From Lysinibacillus macroides (GTDB lineage: Bacteria; Bacillota; Bacilli; Bacillales_A; Planococcaceae): a stretch of DNA of 64,000 bases. Each line of letters begins with the position of its first letter. Positions within the stretch are counted from its first letter, which is position 1. The position numbers and the translations under genes were made by a program. Shown here in pieces: positions 1-7,749 of this stretch. A model generated the notes under the pieces. It was not told the origin of the DNA and did not search any database. It worked only from the letters and a program-made list of their open reading frames with translations. Location: the NCBI RefSeq assembly GCF_001281525.1, contig NZ_LGCI01000002.1, positions 332,984 through 396,983 of the forward strand, read 5' to 3'.

Positions 1-761
1 TCATTGCGACCACTGCTATTTCCTGCTGTCACTGTTCCCCCCTTACGGAAAACGGGCTTTAATGTACTTAGCTTTTCCTGATTTGTTAAAAACGGATGCT
101 CATCTATTGCAAAAACCTCTACAGCTTTTCTCTTTTTTACTTCATACGGTACAATTTGTTGCGTAAAATAGCCTTCTTGTATAGCATGGGCTGTACGCTC
201 TTGGCTTCTATGTGCAAAAGCATCTTGCTGCGCGCGAGAAATAGCGTATTTTTCGGCTAAATTTTCTGCTGTTTCCCCCATTGTTGAAATACCATAAACC
301 TCAAATGGCTGAGAGCCTGGCTGACTCTCTGTATTAGGGTCTAATAAAGCTGCATTGCCTACACCATAGCCATAGCGTGCATTGCGCAAATAATAAGGTG
401 CTGTACTCATTGATTCCGTTCCACCTGCAATCATAATATCGCTGTAGCCAAGAGCAATTTGTTGTGCTGCATTATTGATGGATTGTAAACCTGAGCCACA
501 TTGACGATGCACGGTATAAGCTGGCACTGTCATTGGTAGCCCAGCTCGTAGTAATGAAAGGCGTGCAACATTCGACTGGTCGGCACTTTGTTTGGCTTGT
601 CCTAAAATCACTTCATCAATCAATACTGGATCCAACGCTGTTCGCTCGACAAGTGCACGAATTACTTGTTCCCCAAGAAAATCTGCCGTTTCATTTTTTA
701 AAGAACCGCCTAATTTACCAATTGCTGTACGAACACCATCTACAATGACAACTTCTTTCAT
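1..761 (-). CDS. Acetyl-CoA acetyltransferase (thiolase), C-terminus beyond window
   Basis: Thiolase that condenses or cleaves acetoacetyl-CoA/acetyl-CoA in the cytoplasm. The frame is open from an ATG at 761 to the window edge, giving about 253 residues starting [19 protein letters not shown], the classic thiolase N-terminus. The nucleophilic Cys lies in HRQCGSG at about residue 88, followed by the GGTESMS motif. The C-terminal His and second Cys lie beyond the window. It overlaps the upstream CoA-transferase B gene by 4 bp, so it is translationally coupled in an acetoacetate operon: CoA-transferase makes acetoacetyl-CoA and the thiolase splits it. AtoB, MmgA and PhaA cannot be told apart here. 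Confidence 0.93.
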   Translation of the reverse strand, partial: MKEVVIVDGVRTAIGKLGGSLKNETADFLGEQVIRALVERTALDPVLIDEVILGQAKQSADQSNVARLSLLRAGLPMTVPAYTVHRQCGSGLQSINNAAQQIALGYSDIMIAGGTESMSTAPYYLRNARYGYGVGNAALLDPNTESQPGSQPFEVYGISTMGETAENLAEKYAISRAQQDAFAHRSQERTAHAIQEGYFTQQIVPYEVKKRKAVEVFAIDEHPFLTNQEKLSTLKPVFRKGGTVTAGNSSGRN

Positions 762-1408
762 GCGTGTCCCTCCTGTTCCAATGCATTGACAAAATGTGCT
801 TCTGTATTCGCCTCTACCTGTGCTAACGTAGCTTCTGGCATTAACTCAACTAAATGTAATTGTCCATTCACATAGTTAAAAACAGCTAGCTCTGTAATAA
901 TCGTATCAACGCTTCGTGTAGATGTTATAGGATAGGTACAATCCTTTAAAATTTTACTTTTTCCATTTTTCGCTGTATGGGTCATCGTCACAATGACCTT
1001 TTGAGCACCAATCAACAAATCCATTGCCCCGCCAACGCCGATAATATTTTTACCTGGAACTGCCCAATTAGCAATACGTGCCTGTTCATCTACTTGAAGT
1101 ACACCCAAAATAGCAACATCTACATGACCACCACGAATCATACCAAATGATTGTGCGCTATCGAAAAACGATGAGCCTATTGCTTCCCCTACTGGTATCT
1201 TGCCTGCATTGACTACATTTGGATCAATATCCTCCTCATTGACCCCTATCACTCCGAGCATCCCGTTCTCTGTATGAAAATAAACATTATCATTGTCTAC
1301 GTACTTCGCTACTAGTGTTGGAATACCGATTCCTAAATTAATCATTTGCCCATCCTGCACTTCCTTCGCAGCTCTTTTGGCAATAAGCTCCTGTATTGTA
1401 CTAGCCAT
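758..1408 (-). CDS. scoB: 3-oxoacid CoA-transferase subunit B
   Basis: Beta subunit (216 aa, normal length) of succinyl-CoA:3-ketoacid CoA-transferase, which activates acetoacetate with CoA from succinyl-CoA or a similar donor. The sequence shows the N-terminal GIGIPTLVA segment and ENGMLG, whose Glu is the covalent catalytic residue of the family. It overlaps the alpha-subunit gene by 8 bp and the thiolase gene by 4 bp, as expected for a co-translated heteromeric enzyme. AtoA (butyrate/acetoacetate CoA-transferase) is the main alternative; family membership is firm, donor specificity is inferred. Confidence 0.92.
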   Translation of the reverse strand: MASTIQELIAKRAAKEVQDGQMINLGIGIPTLVAKYVDNDNVYFHTENGMLGVIGVNEEDIDPNVVNAGKIPVGEAIGSSFFDSAQSFGMIRGGHVDVAILGVLQVDEQARIANWAVPGKNIIGVGGAMDLLIGAQKVIVTMTHTAKNGKSKILKDCTYPITSTRSVDTIITELAVFNYVNGQLHLVELMPEATLAQVEANTEAHFVNALEQEGHA

Positions 1409-2087
1409 GTTCTACGACACCTTCCTTCGTTAAAACCTTTTTCGCAATGACAACACGATCAACAAATAGATGTGGTGTAATAATCGCATCACTTGCCAAT
1501 TCACCCGCTGCAACAATTTCATCAACTTCAACAATGACCACTTTAGCTGCTGTTGCCATAAGAGGATTAAAATTACGAGCTGTTTTGTAATACACTAAAT
1601 TTCCAAGCTGATCCGCCTTATGTGCACGGATAATAGCAACATCTGCTTTTAATGCCTTCTCAAAAACATATTCCTCACCATCAATGATTTTTGTTTCCTT
1701 GCCTTTTGCTAAATCTGTGCCTACAGAGGTTTTTGTATAATAGCCACCAATTCCTGCACCACCAGCTCGAATGGATTCAGCTAAAGTACCCTGAGGCAAT
1801 AAATCAATGGCAATTTCCCCACGTTGGAATGCCTCACCAACATCTCGATTTCCAGTAAAGTAAGAACCTACTGCTTTTTTCACCTTTTTTTGCTCTAATA
1901 ATTTTCCGAGTCCCTTGCCCTGCTCGCCTAAATTATTACTAATAATTGTTAAATTGTTGACGTCTAATTCTACTAGTGCATCAATCAATGTGAGCGGACC
2001 ACCTACTAAGCCAAAGCCACCAACCATAATTGTCTGACCGCTCGCTACACAAGATAAAGCTTGCTCTGCTGAATCATAAACTTTCAT
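1401..2087 (-). CDS. scoA: 3-oxoacid CoA-transferase subunit A
   Basis: Alpha subunit of the acetoacetate CoA-transferase. It has the family's early Gly-rich segment (IMVGGFGLVGGP) and GAGIGGYYT, a CoA-binding-type glycine motif. A GTG nine bases upstream is also possible (MKQMKVYD), but the ATG at 2087 is preferred because a GGAG lies 8 bases before it. The product is then 228 aa, typical for the family. The gene begins about 13 bases after the stop of the carboxymuconolactone-decarboxylase-like gene, so the four genes form one operon transcribed toward position 1. Confidence 0.92.
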   Translation of the reverse strand: MKVYDSAEQALSCVASGQTIMVGGFGLVGGPLTLIDALVELDVNNLTIISNNLGEQGKGLGKLLEQKKVKKAVGSYFTGNRDVGEAFQRGEIAIDLLPQGTLAESIRAGGAGIGGYYTKTSVGTDLAKGKETKIIDGEEYVFEKALKADVAIIRAHKADQLGNLVYYKTARNFNPLMATAAKVVIVEVDEIVAAGELASDAIITPHLFVDRVVIAKKVLTKEGVVEHG

Positions 2088-2100
2088 TTGCTTCACTCCA

Positions 2101-2814
2101 TTACTTTTGTATCAACGCATCACTAATTTCAAACCACGCTGGAATTCCCGCCGTTAGTAGACAAATATAGCCCAACTCTGCCAATTCAGCTTCTTCTACC
2201 CCTACTTCACGGGCTTGTTGTGCCCAATAGTCCGTTTCTGCATTTTTCAGTACTGTGGTGTAAATACCTGTCATTAAGATGTATTTCATTTGTGAGGATA
2301 CACAATTACCGTCTAATAAATGCTGTTTTAAAGCGTTTTCATCCTTAGTCACTAAAAGAGCGCTTAATTTTTCAAAATAAGTCTTACTTTTATCGCCTTT
2401 CGCAAACGAACTATAGTAATGCACAATCTCTCTAGCAGACGCGTCATGTGAAATTTTTTCAGCATTCGTATTCGTAAGCTCTAATGCATAATCAAATGAC
2501 TGCAATCCGATTTGTAATGCCTTTTCTCCTCCATAGTTGAATGCAACAAGTAAATATTCGATCAGCTCTTCCAGTGTTGCTCCACCGTCTATAGCACCTT
2601 TCGTGTGATACAGCATACTACGTGCATAATGTCTAGCTGCATTCATTCCAACTAGCAAAATATCCTTTTCCTTCACAGATAGTACACCTGGTGCCATCGC
2701 AGCCCCTCTAAGCGCAGTATAATGATCTAGCATTACTGGGTTATAATCATGCATTTTTTGCACCCATCCTGGTACAACATCATAAACCTGTTTAAAATAT
2801 TCTAATCCTGTCAC
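2101..2814 (-). CDS. Carboxymuconolactone decarboxylase-like (AhpD-fold) protein
   Basis: A 237-aa protein with an AhpD/CMD-type helical core: APGVLSVKEKDILLVGMNAARHYARSMLYHTKGAIDGG has the usual spacing around the redox/substrate helix, but the CxxC pair of peroxidase-type members is absent (the site reads ARSMLYH, keeping only the His). A thiol peroxidase role is therefore unlikely, and the reaction is unknown. The start is GTG at 2814 with AAGGGAG upstream; the next gene, scoA, follows within about 15 bases. As the first gene of the ketone-body operon it may act on a beta-keto acid, but that is only a context inference. It may carry a second, degenerate CMD half after residue 120. Confidence 0.75.
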   Translation of the reverse strand: MTGLEYFKQVYDVVPGWVQKMHDYNPVMLDHYTALRGAAMAPGVLSVKEKDILLVGMNAARHYARSMLYHTKGAIDGGATLEELIEYLLVAFNYGGEKALQIGLQSFDYALELTNTNAEKISHDASAREIVHYYSSFAKGDKSKTYFEKLSALLVTKDENALKQHLLDGNCVSSQMKYILMTGIYTTVLKNAETDYWAQQAREVGVEEAELAELGYICLLTAGIPAWFEISDALIQK

Positions 2815-2841
2815 TATCTACAACTCCCTTATTGAAAAATT

Positions 2842-2906
2842 CAAATAAAAAAGGCCACACTCTTCCTAAAGCACAGCATTACCGTACTTTTAGAAAAAGT
2901 GTAGCC
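2842..2906 (-). terminator. Hairpin plus U-tract in the leader of the CoA-transferase operon
   Basis: An 18-bp stem (arms 2853-2870 and 2888-2905) is followed, on the minus strand, by TTTTTTA. The mismatches on the plus strand become G-U pairs only in minus-strand RNA, so the structure is meant for minus-strand transcripts. It sits between the hydrolase stop (3018) and the GTG start at 2814. It may simply terminate the hydrolase transcript or act as an attenuator in the leader of the acetoacetate operon. A second small hairpin, TAGAAAAA/TTTTTCTA, lies just upstream around 2927-2947. Confidence 0.7.
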
Positions 2907-3017
2907 AACAGTCAAGCAGGGAAAATAGAAAAAGGTCTTTTTTCTATAACTGCTTAATAGGCAACTTATGTTGTTATTTAATTAATTACATAAAATTAAA
3001 AAAACTGCAACTATTTT

Positions 3018-3851
3018 TTATAAATTCTCTAAAAAACGCTGGATTGCTGGATTAACATCTTTTCTTTCTTCAAAAACTAATGTGTAGTGATTGCTATCAG
3101 AAGTCAATTTCCAAATATCCCTAGCATATTGCTGTGTCTCACGATATGATTCTGCTAAAAATAAAGCAGGCATAGCTCCAATACTACCTGTGGAGTGAAT
3201 CAATAATACAGGACATGCCACGTTTGAAAAGACTTTTTCTGGCTTGTAGTCATAAAAGCTTTGGAAATCTTGACGGATTCTATCCTCATCACATTTGTTT
3301 TCCCAATGCCCATCCTTTTCTGCAATTTCATAACGCCCCACATGTTCTAAATGCTCTGTCCATGTAACGCCAAGGCGATTATAAATGGCTTTAATTTCCT
3401 CAATATAAGCCTCAGCTGTCTCATAATGCTTACTAATACGGCCAAGCGAAGGCTCTACAATTTGACGCTGATGCTCTGTACAAGTAGCGGCACCATCAAG
3501 CAATATGACACCTTTCACATCACTGCGCTTACTGGCAACATTTGCCATAATAAATGCTCCCATCGAATAACCCATTAAAATTGGCTGTTCAATGTTTAAT
3601 GCATCTATCAGTGCTAGGATATCCTCCGTATGTAACGCTATTCCCGTATTTTCTGATGCAGCCGCACTATGACCTCTACCCTTTAAATCCACAGAAATAA
3701 AACGATACTCACCCTTTAATAACTCTGCATAATAATGCATTTGCAGATGATTTCCAGTTAAGCCATGTGCCGCTATAATTGTTCCTTTTTCACCTGGGTA
3801 ATCTGCAAAATGCAATGGACTTCCATTTACATTAACTGTTTGGTAGTTCAT
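3018..3851 (-). CDS. Alpha/beta hydrolase
   Basis: Cytoplasmic alpha/beta-fold hydrolase of 277 aa. The oxyanion-hole segment AAHGLTGNH is near residue 30, the nucleophile elbow GYSMGAF has Ser at about 96, and the likely catalytic His is in SDSNHYTLV near the C-terminus. The strand FISVDLKGRGHS is typical of the fold. The start is set at the ATG at 3851, which has AAGGAGGG 9 bases upstream; a TTG nine bases earlier overlaps the ribosome binding site. The substrate cannot be read from the sequence. The gene is upstream of, and co-directional with, the acetoacetate operon, but a hairpin separates them. Confidence 0.85.
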   Translation of the reverse strand: MNYQTVNVNGSPLHFADYPGEKGTIIAAHGLTGNHLQMHYYAELLKGEYRFISVDLKGRGHSAAASENTGIALHTEDILALIDALNIEQPILMGYSMGAFIMANVASKRSDVKGVILLDGAATCTEHQRQIVEPSLGRISKHYETAEAYIEEIKAIYNRLGVTWTEHLEHVGRYEIAEKDGHWENKCDEDRIRQDFQSFYDYKPEKVFSNVACPVLLIHSTGSIGAMPALFLAESYRETQQYARDIWKLTSDSNHYTLVFEERKDVNPAIQRFLENL

Positions 3852-4205
3852 TTCCAACACCCTCCTTAATATAAAATAATTTTTATACTATTATTTCAAA
3901 AAAGTCAAAATTATTTTTTAAAAGAAGTGTGGATTGTCAATAGTCTATTTTTTGATTAATGGGAATTTAGCGAAATATAAAAATTCCAGCAAAATTATTT
4001 CAATATATCATAAAATAAGTATTTACCGCTAAACCTCTAAGCTTTTTTATACTTGTTTATTTGATAAAGGTTGCGATAGATATACTATTCCACCTTCATC
4101 GTTATGGTTTCTTTAAAGTTATTTTTAAATTTCTAATTTGGTGGTAAAAATATACGTTGCTATTACTTTTTGTTACACTATTGGAAACAACAAAGGGGTA
4201 AAATA
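3852..4205. other. Divergent intergenic region, 354 bp
   Basis: AT-rich spacer between the minus-strand hydrolase and the plus-strand dienelactone-hydrolase-like gene. On the minus strand a TTGACT (3903-3908) and TATAAA (3882-3887) could be a promoter for the hydrolase, but their spacing is only 15 bp. No coding potential, repeat or riboswitch fold was recognised. Confidence 0.4.
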
Positions 4206-4769
4206 ATGGATAGAAAATTATTTATTTTACATGAAATATATGGTGTTAATACTTTTATAAAAGATCAAGCTCTTATTTTTCAAGAGCCAAATACAGATAT
4301 CGAATGTATAGCACTTTATCCAAATAATAAAGTTTTCTCCTATGCACAGGAAGAAGAGGCTTATGCCTATTTCATGAATGAGGTTGGCTTTGATGCACCT
4401 TTAGAAACATTAACAAAGCAGCTAATGATAGCCATTCAACAATATCAGGAGGTTATTGTCATTGGCTTTAGCATAGGTGCTACACTCGCTTGGCGACTTT
4501 CTATATTACCTTTACATCGTGTTATTTGTGTCTATGGTTCTCGAATCCGACAATATTTAGATGTAAAGCCAAGTTGCCCTACTCTCGTTTTATTACCAAG
4601 CCTTGAAAAAAGCTTTGATATTCATGCTATAAAACAGAAGCTTGATCATATACCTTTTGTACAAAGCATACAATTTGCTGGCGAACACGGATTTATCGAT
4701 TATTATCAGCCTGCATTTCATCAGGAAAGTGCCCTAGCCGCACAGAGATGTATTAAAAATTTCTTATAA
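4206..4769 (+). CDS. Dienelactone hydrolase-like alpha/beta hydrolase
   Basis: A small alpha/beta hydrolase of 187 aa. The N-terminal FILHEIYGVN is the dienelactone-hydrolase EIFG-type strand, the nucleophile elbow GFSIGAT has Ser at about 89, and GEHGFIDYYQPAFHQ near the C-terminus supplies the catalytic His as in DLH enzymes. The ATG at 4206 is chosen because AAAGGGG precedes it; a longer frame from 4170 has no ribosome binding site. It ends 20 bp before the LytTR/ABC-like regulator gene, so they may share a transcript. Substrate unknown; Ser instead of Cys as nucleophile suggests a general esterase-like role. Confidence 0.75.
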   Translation: MDRKLFILHEIYGVNTFIKDQALIFQEPNTDIECIALYPNNKVFSYAQEEEAYAYFMNEVGFDAPLETLTKQLMIAIQQYQEVIVIGFSIGATLAWRLSILPLHRVICVYGSRIRQYLDVKPSCPTLVLLPSLEKSFDIHAIKQKLDHIPFVQSIQFAGEHGFIDYYQPAFHQESALAAQRCIKNFL

Positions 4770-4789
4770 AACTTCTGGAGGCTACCATT

Positions 4790-5743
4790 TTGAATCCACA
4801 ATCATTCTTAATCATAGACCCTTATATTGAAGTGGGAAATGTTATTTATCCTAGCTTTCAATTACCCATACAACAAGGAACAGTTATAGGTATATATACA
4901 GATGTGACAAAAATCCATACATTGATGCAGTGGTTTGAGAAGCAAACCACTACATATACATTGAGCCGTGAAAGTGCTTTATACGAACGCCTTACAGTTA
5001 ACGAGTATGTACAGTTCTCCCTAAAGCTTTTCATGGCTTCTTATAGCAGGGATAATTTATTGAAAATCCTGTCTTTAATTGACCAAAAGAATGTGAGAAT
5101 AAGTAAGTTATCAAATGGCGAAAAGCAGCGATTAAAGCTGCTTCAAGCATATCTCAGTGAGGCATCCATACAAATTATTGAAGAGCCCTTTCAAAACTTA
5201 GATGAATTTTCAAAACAACAAGTTCTTCAATTGCTTACTGCTCTTGATAGCCAACAGAAATTTATTATTTTACTGTCAAATAACTTGGAGGACTTAATGA
5301 TGTCGTGTAGCGATATTTATCGACTAGATACAACAGGTTTACATGTATTGGATGTAAAGGAGGATAATAATGTGCAAACTCCTCCATCTCCTGAGCATAC
5401 ACCTATTCGCTTAGATAAAATCCCTACAAAGAAAAACGATAAAATTATTTTATTTAACCCACCTGAAATTGATTATATTGAAAGTGTTGAGGGAGTTGTT
5501 TTGGTGTATGTTGCGGGAGAGGCATATCCATGTACTTTATCTCTAAATGAATTAGAGCAAAAATTGACACCATTTGGCTTTTTTAGAAGCCATCGTTCTT
5601 ATATTGTGAACCTACAAAAAGTTCGAGAAATTATTACTTGGACACGCAATAGCTATAGTCTAGCATTGAACAGTACTGAAAAGATGGTTGTACCATTGTC
5701 GAAAAATAAACTAGCAGATTTAAAAGAAATACTCGGAATTTAG
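4790..5743 (+). CDS. LytTR transcriptional regulator fused to a degenerate ABC ATPase domain
   Basis: Probable DNA-binding regulator of 317 aa with two halves. Residues about 1-185 follow an ABC ATPase: an LSNGEKQR signature at 107-114 and a Walker-B-like IQIIEEPFQNLDE at 127. The Walker A region (around 33-45, GIYTDVTKIHTL) has no GxxGxGK(S/T), and the Walker B Asp is Glu, so ATP hydrolysis is doubtful. Residues about 210-317 form a LytTR domain (YIESVEGVVLVY, FFRSHRSYIVNLQKV). The start is TTG at 4790 with CTGGAGG upstream. It precedes an ABC-2 exporter operon by 146 bp, which is the obvious target. The dead ATPase may dock onto transporter components to sense their state; that is inference. 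Confidence 0.85.
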   Translation: MNPQSFLIIDPYIEVGNVIYPSFQLPIQQGTVIGIYTDVTKIHTLMQWFEKQTTTYTLSRESALYERLTVNEYVQFSLKLFMASYSRDNLLKILSLIDQKNVRISKLSNGEKQRLKLLQAYLSEASIQIIEEPFQNLDEFSKQQVLQLLTALDSQQKFIILLSNNLEDLMMSCSDIYRLDTTGLHVLDVKEDNNVQTPPSPEHTPIRLDKIPTKKNDKIILFNPPEIDYIESVEGVVLVYVAGEAYPCTLSLNELEQKLTPFGFFRSHRSYIVNLQKVREIITWTRNSYSLALNSTEKMVVPLSKNKLADLKEILGI

Positions 5744-5889
5744 TAGATTTCCCAGGAAATAAACGACTCCTGTCACCTTAACTATTGTTCCATTGAAGGT
5801 CAATTTTCTGCCTTTCACCTAAAATTTACTGTATAGCACCTCTTTATTGTTTATAGTGTAGACATCAACAATAACTAGGAGGCTTATAG

Positions 5890-6738
5890 ATGAATACAGT
5901 AGTCAGTGTACAGCATTTGAAAAAAACATTTCAGAAAGAAGCAGCATTACAAGATGTTTCCTTCGCTATTCAAAAAGGAGAAATATTTGGCTTTCTTGGA
6001 CCAAGTGGCTCTGGAAAAACAACTACTATTAAAATTTTAACTGCTCAAATAGTTAAAACATCTGGAAATATTTCACTTTTCGGACAACCTGCTGAAAATA
6101 TGAAGCAACAGCAAAACCGTCAACGTGTTGGTATTTTATCGGATAATAGTGGTTTATATACACGCCTATCAATTGAAGAAAACTTGCAGCTTTATTGTGA
6201 ACTATACCAACTACCAGCAACTGCAATTAAAGAGGCTTTAGACTTTGTCAACTTATATACGGAGCGTAAAAAGAAGGTTAGCCAGCTTTCAAAGGGCATG
6301 ATTCAACGTGTTACCCTTGCTCGTGCTATTATGCATAAGCCTGAATTATTATTTTTAGATGAACCTACCTCTGCCCTTGATCCTGTGAATACACAGCATA
6401 TTTATAATGGCTTGCGCAAATTAAATGATATGGGGACAACGATTTTCTTAACAACACATGATATGAGTGAGGCTGAAATACTTTGTGATCGTGTAGCCTT
6501 CCTGCATAATGGCAAAATCCAAGCGATTGGCACACCAAAGGATTTAAAACAAGAATTCGGAGACGACTCCATTACAGTAGAGCTCAAAAATGGTGGACAG
6601 CAGGTGATTCAAAATGGTGGGCAGGACGCAGAGAAGCTCTATCAATGGATGCAAGCGAATGAAGTTGCTCGTATCTATACAAATGAGCCAACATTAGGTG
6701 AGATTTTTATGCAAATAACAGGGAGTGATTTAGTATGA
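5890..6738 (+). CDS. ABC transporter ATP-binding protein
   Basis: Nucleotide-binding subunit (282 aa) of an ABC-2 type exporter. Walker A GPSGSGKTT is at 37-45, the signature LSKGMIQRV near 138, and Walker [14 protein letters not shown] near 158, followed by the switch His in TTHDMSEAE. All catalytic motifs are intact, in contrast to the upstream regulator's ATPase-like half. A C-terminal extension after about 220 resembles that of multidrug/bacteriocin-type exporter ATPases. Its stop overlaps the permease start by 4 bp. The ribosome binding site is TAGGAGG. The substrate is unknown: drug, antimicrobial peptide or lipid. Confidence 0.92.
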   Translation: MNTVVSVQHLKKTFQKEAALQDVSFAIQKGEIFGFLGPSGSGKTTTIKILTAQIVKTSGNISLFGQPAENMKQQQNRQRVGILSDNSGLYTRLSIEENLQLYCELYQLPATAIKEALDFVNLYTERKKKVSQLSKGMIQRVTLARAIMHKPELLFLDEPTSALDPVNTQHIYNGLRKLNDMGTTIFLTTHDMSEAEILCDRVAFLHNGKIQAIGTPKDLKQEFGDDSITVELKNGGQQVIQNGGQDAEKLYQWMQANEVARIYTNEPTLGEIFMQITGSDLV

Positions 6739-7442
6739 ATATTTCAATGACACGCATTCAAGCAATCTTTAAAAAGGATTATAAGGAATTTTCACGTAAT
6801 TATGCTGTATCCCTAATGGTGTTGCTGCCATTAATATTAGCTTTTATCTACAATAAAACTGGTGCTCATACAATGGACACTCTTTTTCTGCCAATAAATA
6901 TGACCTTTGCAGTTGTAACAGCCTATGTACAATGCTGCTTAATTGCTGAGGAAAAGGAAAAAAATACACTGCGTAGTTTAATGCTTTCACCTGCTTCACT
7001 TGGTGATATATTAATTGGCAAAAGCTTATTTACATTTATCTTAACAATTATTGTTGTAGCCTTAACAGCCTTTCTTGTAGGCTACGAGCCCGCTAATCTA
7101 CTACTTATTGCTCTTGCATTAGTGCTCTCAACAGTATTTTATATTGCATTAGGCACTATATGCGGCTTATTTGCTAAATCGACAATGGAGGCATCGATTA
7201 TTGTCTTACCTGTTATTATTATTTTCTCACTAGGACCACTTGCCATGATGCTATCTTCGACTTATCCAATTTTAAAAATAGCAGAGTGGCTACCTAGCTC
7301 GCAATTACTCCTATTAGCGGAAGCATTAGAAGGTAAGTATTCTATATCGGATGTCATTATTCCTATGGTTACAATTATTATCTGGTCACTGTTTACTTGG
7401 TTTATGACAGCAATTATCTATAAAAAAAGAATGGTCGATTAA
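6735..7442 (+). CDS. ABC-2 type transporter permease
   Basis: Membrane subunit (235 aa) of the exporter, with about six hydrophobic segments: near 25-40, 50-70, 95-115, 125-145, 155-180 and 210-230. The intracellular loop EEKEKNTLRSLMLSPAS matches the conserved coupling region of ABC-2 permeases. It is translationally coupled to the ATPase gene through a 4-bp overlap. One permease with one ATPase gives a homodimeric-type complex. The stop codon lies inside the hairpin that terminates the operon. The gene is complete and is the last intact gene before the mobile island. Confidence 0.9.
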   Translation: MNISMTRIQAIFKKDYKEFSRNYAVSLMVLLPLILAFIYNKTGAHTMDTLFLPINMTFAVVTAYVQCCLIAEEKEKNTLRSLMLSPASLGDILIGKSLFTFILTIIVVALTAFLVGYEPANLLLIALALVLSTVFYIALGTICGLFAKSTMEASIIVLPVIIIFSLGPLAMMLSSTYPILKIAEWLPSSQLLLLAEALEGKYSISDVIIPMVTIIIWSLFTWFMTAIIYKKRMVD

Positions 7443-7455
7443 TGACCATTCTTTT
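7424..7455 (+). terminator. Terminator of the ABC exporter operon
   Basis: The arms AGAATGGTC and GACCATTCT flank a 6-base loop and are followed by TTTT. The stem contains the permease stop codon. The 21 bases from 7435 to 7455 recur with one mismatch at 11796-11816 on the other side of the mobile island. Confidence 0.8.
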
Positions 7456-7470
7456 CCATTCGATAGTAAT

Positions 7471-7605
7471 TTACGTTGTTAGCAGTTGTATAAGACATGT
7501 CTTTACCTTCGTCCATTTCTCCAATGTACTACTATACATCACCTTATGCCGTGTTGTGCCATCTTTGCGAATCAATATAATTGCGTAAAGTAGCACCTTG
7601 TAAAG
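7471..7605 (-). pseudogene. C-terminal remnant of a GNAT acetyltransferase
   Basis: On the minus strand, translation gives RKDGTTRHKVMYSSTLEKW, nearly the same as RKDGTTRHTVIYSITLEKW at the C-terminus of the intact GNAT gene at 13075-13662. Just upstream, ATLRNYI matches GVLRNHM of the intact copy in another frame, so one extra T shifts the frame. The N-terminal three quarters are missing. An open frame runs from 7701, but its first part has no similarity to the enzyme and is not considered coding. It looks like a decayed or recombination-derived copy left beside the mobile island. Confidence 0.75.
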
Positions 7606-7749
7606 CCATGGAAGGGTCTTGCTATTGAACAATAGCTTGCATTTTTGTATGAGAAGAACTATGAAAATAAGAAATGATTTATAAAAATTTACATAAAACA
7701 AACCTACTGATCTGTAAATATTATGGTTTATAGGTACAAATATTTTTAA

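Noticed and set aside
7471..7701. A 76-codon open frame on the minus strand
   Set aside because: Only its last part matches a GNAT C-terminus; the first part is unrelated AT-rich sequence and there is no ribosome binding site. Kept only as a remnant.
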